From assembly GCA_021781315.1 (NCBI GenBank), contig JAJXXB010000156.1, positions 1 to 10,671 on the forward strand: a DNA stretch of 10,671 nucleotides. Reading direction: 5' to 3'. Source of the stretch: Actinomycetes bacterium (lineage in GTDB: Bacteria > Actinomycetota > Acidimicrobiia > Acidimicrobiales > RAAP-2). Position numbers and translations under genes: made by a program. A model generated the notes under the pieces. It made no database searches. It saw only the letters and a list, made by a program, of their open reading frames with translations, and was not told the DNA's origin. This document shows positions 7,640-10,671 of this stretch, in pieces (the first letter of the stretch is position 1; each line of letters opens with the position of its first letter).

Positions 7640-7645
7640 CCTCCT
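7640..7645 (-). promoter_or_regulatory. Ribosome binding site that decides the HD-GYP start
   Basis: Minus-strand AGGAGG lies three bases before the GTG at 7636. The longer TTG start (7693) and the ATG at 7651 have no Shine-Dalgarno sequence. The ATG at 7621 is 18 bases away, which is too far. The spacing to the GTG is short but best among the options. Confidence 0.5.
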
Positions 7646-7664
7646 CGTCATGTCGACGTTGGTC

Positions 7665-7693
7665 AGCGTAGCGGCGCGAGCGTCTTCTCGCAA
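7665..7693 (-). promoter_or_regulatory. Weak candidate internal promoter before the HD-GYP gene
   Basis: On the minus strand TTGCGA (7693-7688) and TACGCT (7670-7665) are 17 bases apart, with 4 of 6 and 3 of 6 consensus matches. They lie in the longest gap of the operon. If used, transcription would start about 25 bases before the GTG at 7636. The matches are poor and could be chance. Confidence 0.2.
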
Positions 7694-7734
7694 TGAATCT
7701 GCCGCTCGCGGGGGCGCCTCGCGTCGCGCTCGTG

Positions 7735-8325
7735 CTAGGACTCGCGCGTCGCGGCGAAGCGATTGAGCGCGTCGAGGGTCGCCTTGGCCGCCGCGAGGAC
7801 GTCCTCGTCGGCCTGGGCGACGCCGAAGCGATCCTCGCCGCTCTCGCGCGAGCGCAGCGCCACGATGACGGGCCAGCTGCGCAGAGCGGTCACGTTGGTC
7901 ACCGACAGCAACGTGAAGGGAATGTCAAAGCCCAGATCACCCAGCGCCGCCAGGGTCGCCTCGGCGCCGCCGATCAGCGGACCACTGCCCGTGCGGGCGA
8001 ACGCGTGGCGTCCGGCGAGGGACAACTCGACCTCGCACCCGCCGCTGTGGGGATCGAACTCGGCGCGCTCGAGGACGACGCGCACGCCGCCCACGACGAC
8101 GGGCTTCAATTCCTCGTTGGCGCTCTCGACGATGATGCGCGCCTCGGGGAAGTACAACGTGGCGATCTGCTGGGCCACCGTCTCGGTGTCGCGCGCGTTG
8201 GGTCCGTAGACGAGCAGCGTCACGCCACCCACGCCGTCGTCGTCGTTGCGCTCGAGCGCCACGTTCAACACGCCCGGCAGGCTGCGCAGCTCGAGTTCGA
8301 AATCCTCTTCGGTCGTCGACATCAT
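7735..8325 (-). CDS. Unrecognised 196-residue protein in the c-di-GMP operon
   Basis: I do not recognise a named family. Residues about 8-70 alternate strands and a helix (LRSLPGVLNVALER, GVTLLVYGP, ARIIVES) as in small ferredoxin-like/ACT-like folds. Residues about 82-190 seem to be two copies of one unit. Each copy has strand-rich sequence then a small-residue helix: G119-GAEATLAAL and A178-AAKATLDAL. There is no signal peptide, membrane segment, catalytic motif or DNA-binding helix-turn-helix that I can see. Its ATG at 8325 overlaps the stop of the upstream cyclase gene as ATGA, so translation is probably coupled and expression matched. This context suggests a partner, regulator or ligand-binding effector of the neighbouring cyclases, but that is inference only. 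Codon use is like the neighbours, with no sign of recent transfer. Confidence 0.85.
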   Translation of the reverse strand: MMSTTEEDFELELRSLPGVLNVALERNDDDGVGGVTLLVYGPNARDTETVAQQIATLYFPEARIIVESANEELKPVVVGGVRVVLERAEFDPHSGGCEVELSLAGRHAFARTGSGPLIGGAEATLAALGDLGFDIPFTLLSVTNVTALRSWPVIVALRSRESGEDRFGVAQADEDVLAAAKATLDALNRFAATRES

Positions 8326-9125
8326 GAGATTCGAATGCCCTTTCGCTCGTAGAGTCTCGCGTCCGCGATGCGCACCAATTCTGCCGGATCGGTCGAGTCG
8401 CGCGGTGACGTCGCGGCGCCGATCGTGAAGTCCACGAGGTCGCCGGTGGCCTTTAAGTGCGTGCGCAGTCGATCGACGAAGCCCACGGCCTCGGGACCCT
8501 CGGCGTTGGACAAGATCACCGCGAACTCGTCGCCGCCCAGTCGCGCGGCGGTGTCGCCGTGACGCAGCGCGTGGCGCAGCGCAAAGCCAAACTGACGCAA
8601 TACGTAGTCGCCGAACTCGTGTCCGGCGCGGTCGTTGATCGCCTTGAAGTCATTGAGGTCGATGACGACCAGTGAGAACGCCCAGCCGTAGCGCGCGCTG
8701 CGCGACGCCGCGGTCTGCAGGGCGGTGTCAAAGCTTCGCCGGTTGCACACGTTGGTCAGCGGGTCATGGTCGGCGGAAAAGCGCGCCACGTGCAGCGAGA
8801 GCGCCAACTGACAGGCCGTGCGAATGGCGTCGCACTCAAAGGCCGGCACCACGTCGGGCCAGCAGTACAGGCCGGGGTCGCCGTCGACGCGCGAGATGCG
8901 CGAGGACTGCAGGCTGGCGCGACCGAGGCGAAAGGCCTGGGTGCCAATGGACTCGTGGTTCAACACGACGATGACGTCATCGAGGTGGTGTCGCTCGGCG
9001 ACGCGCTCGAGCAGCGTGTAGATGAAGCCCACCCCGAGCTCGCTCGACTCGAGCTCGTTGGTCATCGTCTCAAAGAGCCACGGCTCGTAGTTGCCCTGAC
9101 GAGGCTCGGCCGAGGTGGTGGTCAT
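8322..9125 (-). CDS. GAF-like - GGDEF protein, predicted diguanylate cyclase
   Basis: 267 residues. Residues about 15-115 form a compact alpha/beta sensor that resembles GAF but is diverged (ERHHLDDVIVVLNHE, QAFRLGR). Residues about 118-267 are GGDEF, with DHDPLTNVCNRRSF (the usual G after DPLT is N), VVIDLNDFKAINDRAGHEFGD, GGDEF at 197-201 and inhibitory RHGD at 188-191. The active site looks complete, so it should make c-di-GMP from two GTP as a dimer and be inhibited by product. No membrane segment is visible. Its ATG overlaps the stop of the upstream GGDEF-EAL gene by four bases, and its own stop overlaps the start of the 196-residue protein by four bases. There is no clear Shine-Dalgarno sequence, which fits translational re-initiation. 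The signal sensed is unknown. Confidence 0.92.
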   Translation of the reverse strand: MTTTSAEPRQGNYEPWLFETMTNELESSELGVGFIYTLLERVAERHHLDDVIVVLNHESIGTQAFRLGRASLQSSRISRVDGDPGLYCWPDVVPAFECDAIRTACQLALSLHVARFSADHDPLTNVCNRRSFDTALQTAASRSARYGWAFSLVVIDLNDFKAINDRAGHEFGDYVLRQFGFALRHALRHGDTAARLGGDEFAVILSNAEGPEAVGFVDRLRTHLKATGDLVDFTIGAATSPRDSTDPAELVRIADARLYERKGIRIS

Positions 9126-10671
9126 GACGCGTCGGCGTATTGCTGCGTCACGTCGCCGGTGCGCAGCACCGCTTCGGACGCGGAGCCGGCCTGAAGCAGC
9201 GCGACGAGGTCGCGCGGCGCCACCGGCACAGAGATGAGATAGCCCTGTCCCCGGTGACAGCCCAGTTCGAGCAGCTTGTCCACGACGCGGCTCGACTCGA
9301 TGCCCTCGGCAATGATCTCCAGGTTGAGTGCGGTGCCCAGGCGAATGATGGACTCGACGATGGCCCGGTCAAAGGGGTCGGAGTTGATCCCGCGCACGAA
9401 GCTCATGTCGAGCTTCAACAGGTCGACCGGCAGGTTCTTCAGTTCGGTCATCGAGCCAAAGCCCGTACCGAAGTCGTCGAGAGCGATCTCGACGCCGAGC
9501 TCTTGGAAGCCCCTCAGCACCTCGGCGGTCTTGTCCGAGTCGTCCATCACGGCGTACTCGGTGATCTCGATGCACAGACGATCCCCGGGCACGTCGTTGG
9601 CGCGCAGTTGCTCGGACACGTACTCCACGAGGTCGCCCACCTTGAAGTCGGCCGGCGACATGTTCACGCGCACGATGAAGTTCAACTGCGGGTAGTCGCG
9701 GCGCCACGCGCCGAGCTGGCGACAGGCCTCGGCGAAGACCCAGCGGCCGATGTTGGTGACCAGTCCCGTCTCCTCGGCCACGGTGATGAAGTCCGACGCC
9801 GCGAGCAATCCCCGCGTGGGGTGCTGCCAGCGCACCAGGGACTCCACGGCAAGCAGACGCCCGGTGCGCAGGTCCACCTCGGGCTGAAAGTGCAGACGCA
9901 GGCCGTCAGAGCCAATCGCCTCACGCAACAACAGCTCGGTCTGAGAACGCTCGTCGGCCGCGTCGGCCAGCTCGGTGTCAAAGATCACGGCCTGGTTGCG
10001 ACCGCGGGCCTTGGCCGCGTACATCGCGACGTCGGCGCGACCGAGCAGCTCGAGGCCGTTCTTCGCGCCCCGGCTCGCCAGGGCGATGCCAATGCTCGCG
10101 GTGTGATTCATCCGCTGGCCGCTGATCTCCACGGGCTCGGCGATGACGTCGAGCATGCGGTAGGCGCTCGCGAGCACCTCCATCTCACTCTTGGCCTTGT
10201 CGACGAGGAAGACGAACTCGTCGCCGCCCAGACGCGCGACGAAGTCGTTGGCGCGCACGCTCGTACGCAGGCGGTCGGCCATCGTGATGAGGAGTCGGTC
10301 CCCGCTCTGGTGGCCGAGGTAGTCATTCATCACCTTGAAACGGTCGAGGTCGATCACCATCACCGCGGTGTCGCGACGCGCCTCGAGCCGGGCCTTGAGC
10401 TCGGCCACCAGCGCGCGACGGTTCGCCAGACCCGTCAGCTCGTCGTGGTTGGCGTTGTAGATGATCTTCTCCTCGGCGTCAATGCGCGCCTGGAGTTGGA
10501 CCAGCATGGAGGCCACGGCCTGGAGGGCGTTGATCTCGGCGATCACCCACGGGTGCGGCGTGAAGTGCAAGAAGCCCAAGATGCCCCACGTCACGTCACC
10601 GATCATCAGCGGCACGGCCGCGCCCGTGGCGGGCTGGGTCTGGGACGCGTTGTTCACGAGCTCGCGATAAC
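9122..10671 (-). CDS. GAF-GGDEF-EAL protein (5' end outside the window)
   Basis: The frame is open to the right edge, and the GTG at 10657 is internal to a GAF domain (YRELVNNAS, AAVPLMIGDVTWGILGF), so the true start lies outside. A helical linker (about 10540-10460) joins GAF to GGDEF (about 10455-10010). The GGDEF domain has HDELTGLANRRA, GGDEF at 10227-10213 and inhibitory RAND. EAL (about 9960-9170) has ESLVRW (Glu codon 9844-9842), VNMSPADF, EITE, DDFGTG (DD at 9478-9473), LLKLD, AEGIE and RGQGY. All family catalytic residues I can place are present, so both synthesis and hydrolysis are possible. In such dual proteins one activity often dominates or is switched by the sensor. The stop overlaps the ATG of the next cyclase as ATGA. 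It is the first visible gene of the operon, whose main promoter is outside the window. Confidence 0.93.
   Translation of the reverse strand, partial: YRELVNNASQTQPATGAAVPLMIGDVTWGILGFLHFTPHPWVIAEINALQAVASMLVQLQARIDAEEKIIYNANHDELTGLANRRALVAELKARLEARRDTAVMVIDLDRFKVMNDYLGHQSGDRLLITMADRLRTSVRANDFVARLGGDEFVFLVDKAKSEMEVLASAYRMLDVIAEPVEISGQRMNHTASIGIALASRGAKNGLELLGRADVAMYAAKARGRNQAVIFDTELADAADERSQTELLLREAIGSDGLRLHFQPEVDLRTGRLLAVESLVRWQHPTRGLLAASDFITVAEETGLVTNIGRWVFAEACRQLGAWRRDYPQLNFIVRVNMSPADFKVGDLVEYVSEQLRANDVPGDRLCIEITEYAVMDDSDKTAEVLRGFQELGVEIALDDFGTGFGSMTELKNLPVDLLKLDMSFVRGINSDPFDRAIVESIIRLGTALNLEIIAEGIESSRVVDKLLELGCHRGQGYLISVPVAPRDLVALLQAGSASEAVLRTGDVTQQYADAS

Larger units (their letters stand above)
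2190..10671 (-). other. Predicted six-gene c-di-GMP operon
   Basis: Six minus-strand genes lie end to end. Two junctions are ATGA overlaps (9122-9125 and 8322-8325). The remaining gaps are 98, 67 and 31 bases, and no classical terminator is seen within it. Five of the six products carry GGDEF, EAL or HD-GYP domains. Shared transcription is inferred from spacing. The start of the unit is beyond the right edge. Confidence 0.7.

Noticed and set aside
10460..10560. Hydrophobic helix before the GGDEF domain of the GAF-GGDEF-EAL protein as a membrane segment
   Set aside because: The helix (INALQAVASMLVQLQARID) is amphipathic, with regularly spaced polar residues. It fits the GAF-to-GGDEF signalling helix better than a transmembrane span.
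10655..10657. GTG at 10657 as the start of the GAF-GGDEF-EAL gene
   Set aside because: The frame continues upstream to the window edge with GAF-like sequence (YREL), there is no ribosome site before the GTG, and starting there would cut the GAF domain in half.

Overview
The window is high-GC DNA (about two thirds G+C by eye, with strong G/C preference at third codon positions). It looks like an actinobacterial chromosome, perhaps Acidimicrobiia-like. That placement rests on base composition, frequent GTG starts and general protein character, not on a marker gene. No mobile element, tRNA, rRNA or CRISPR array was seen, and coding density is very high.

Layout: (1) Positions 1-504, minus strand: the N-terminal part of an ACT-domain malic enzyme that runs off the left edge. 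(2) 505-712: a divergent intergenic region with a plausible promoter for the rightward gene. (3) 713-2209, plus strand: a PAS-GAF-HD-GYP protein, a predicted cyclic-di-GMP phosphodiesterase. (4) 10671 down to 2190, minus strand: six consecutive genes that look like one operon. In transcription order they are GAF-GGDEF-EAL (5' end outside the window), GAF-like-GGDEF, an unrecognised 196-residue protein, a second PAS-GAF-HD-GYP protein, PAS-PAS-GGDEF-EAL, and a metallo-beta-lactamase-fold (ODP/flavodiiron-like)-GAF-like-GGDEF protein. The first three are joined by ATGA start/stop overlaps. The others are separated by 98, 67 and 31 bases. The operon's last gene overlaps the plus-strand HD-GYP gene tail to tail by 20 bases.

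Six of the eight genes therefore make or break cyclic-di-GMP, and all three catalytic families (GGDEF, EAL, HD-GYP) are present. All four GGDEF domains keep both the signature motif and the RxxD inhibitory site, so all are predicted to be active and product-inhibited cyclases. One of the two EAL domains has an Asp-to-Asn change at a metal-site position. The sensory parts are PAS, GAF and ODP-like domains without obvious membrane segments, so the locus looks like a cytoplasmic sensing hub. The most unusual parts are the ODP-like domain, which appears to have lost most of its iron ligands, and the 196-residue protein of unknown function coupled to the cyclases.
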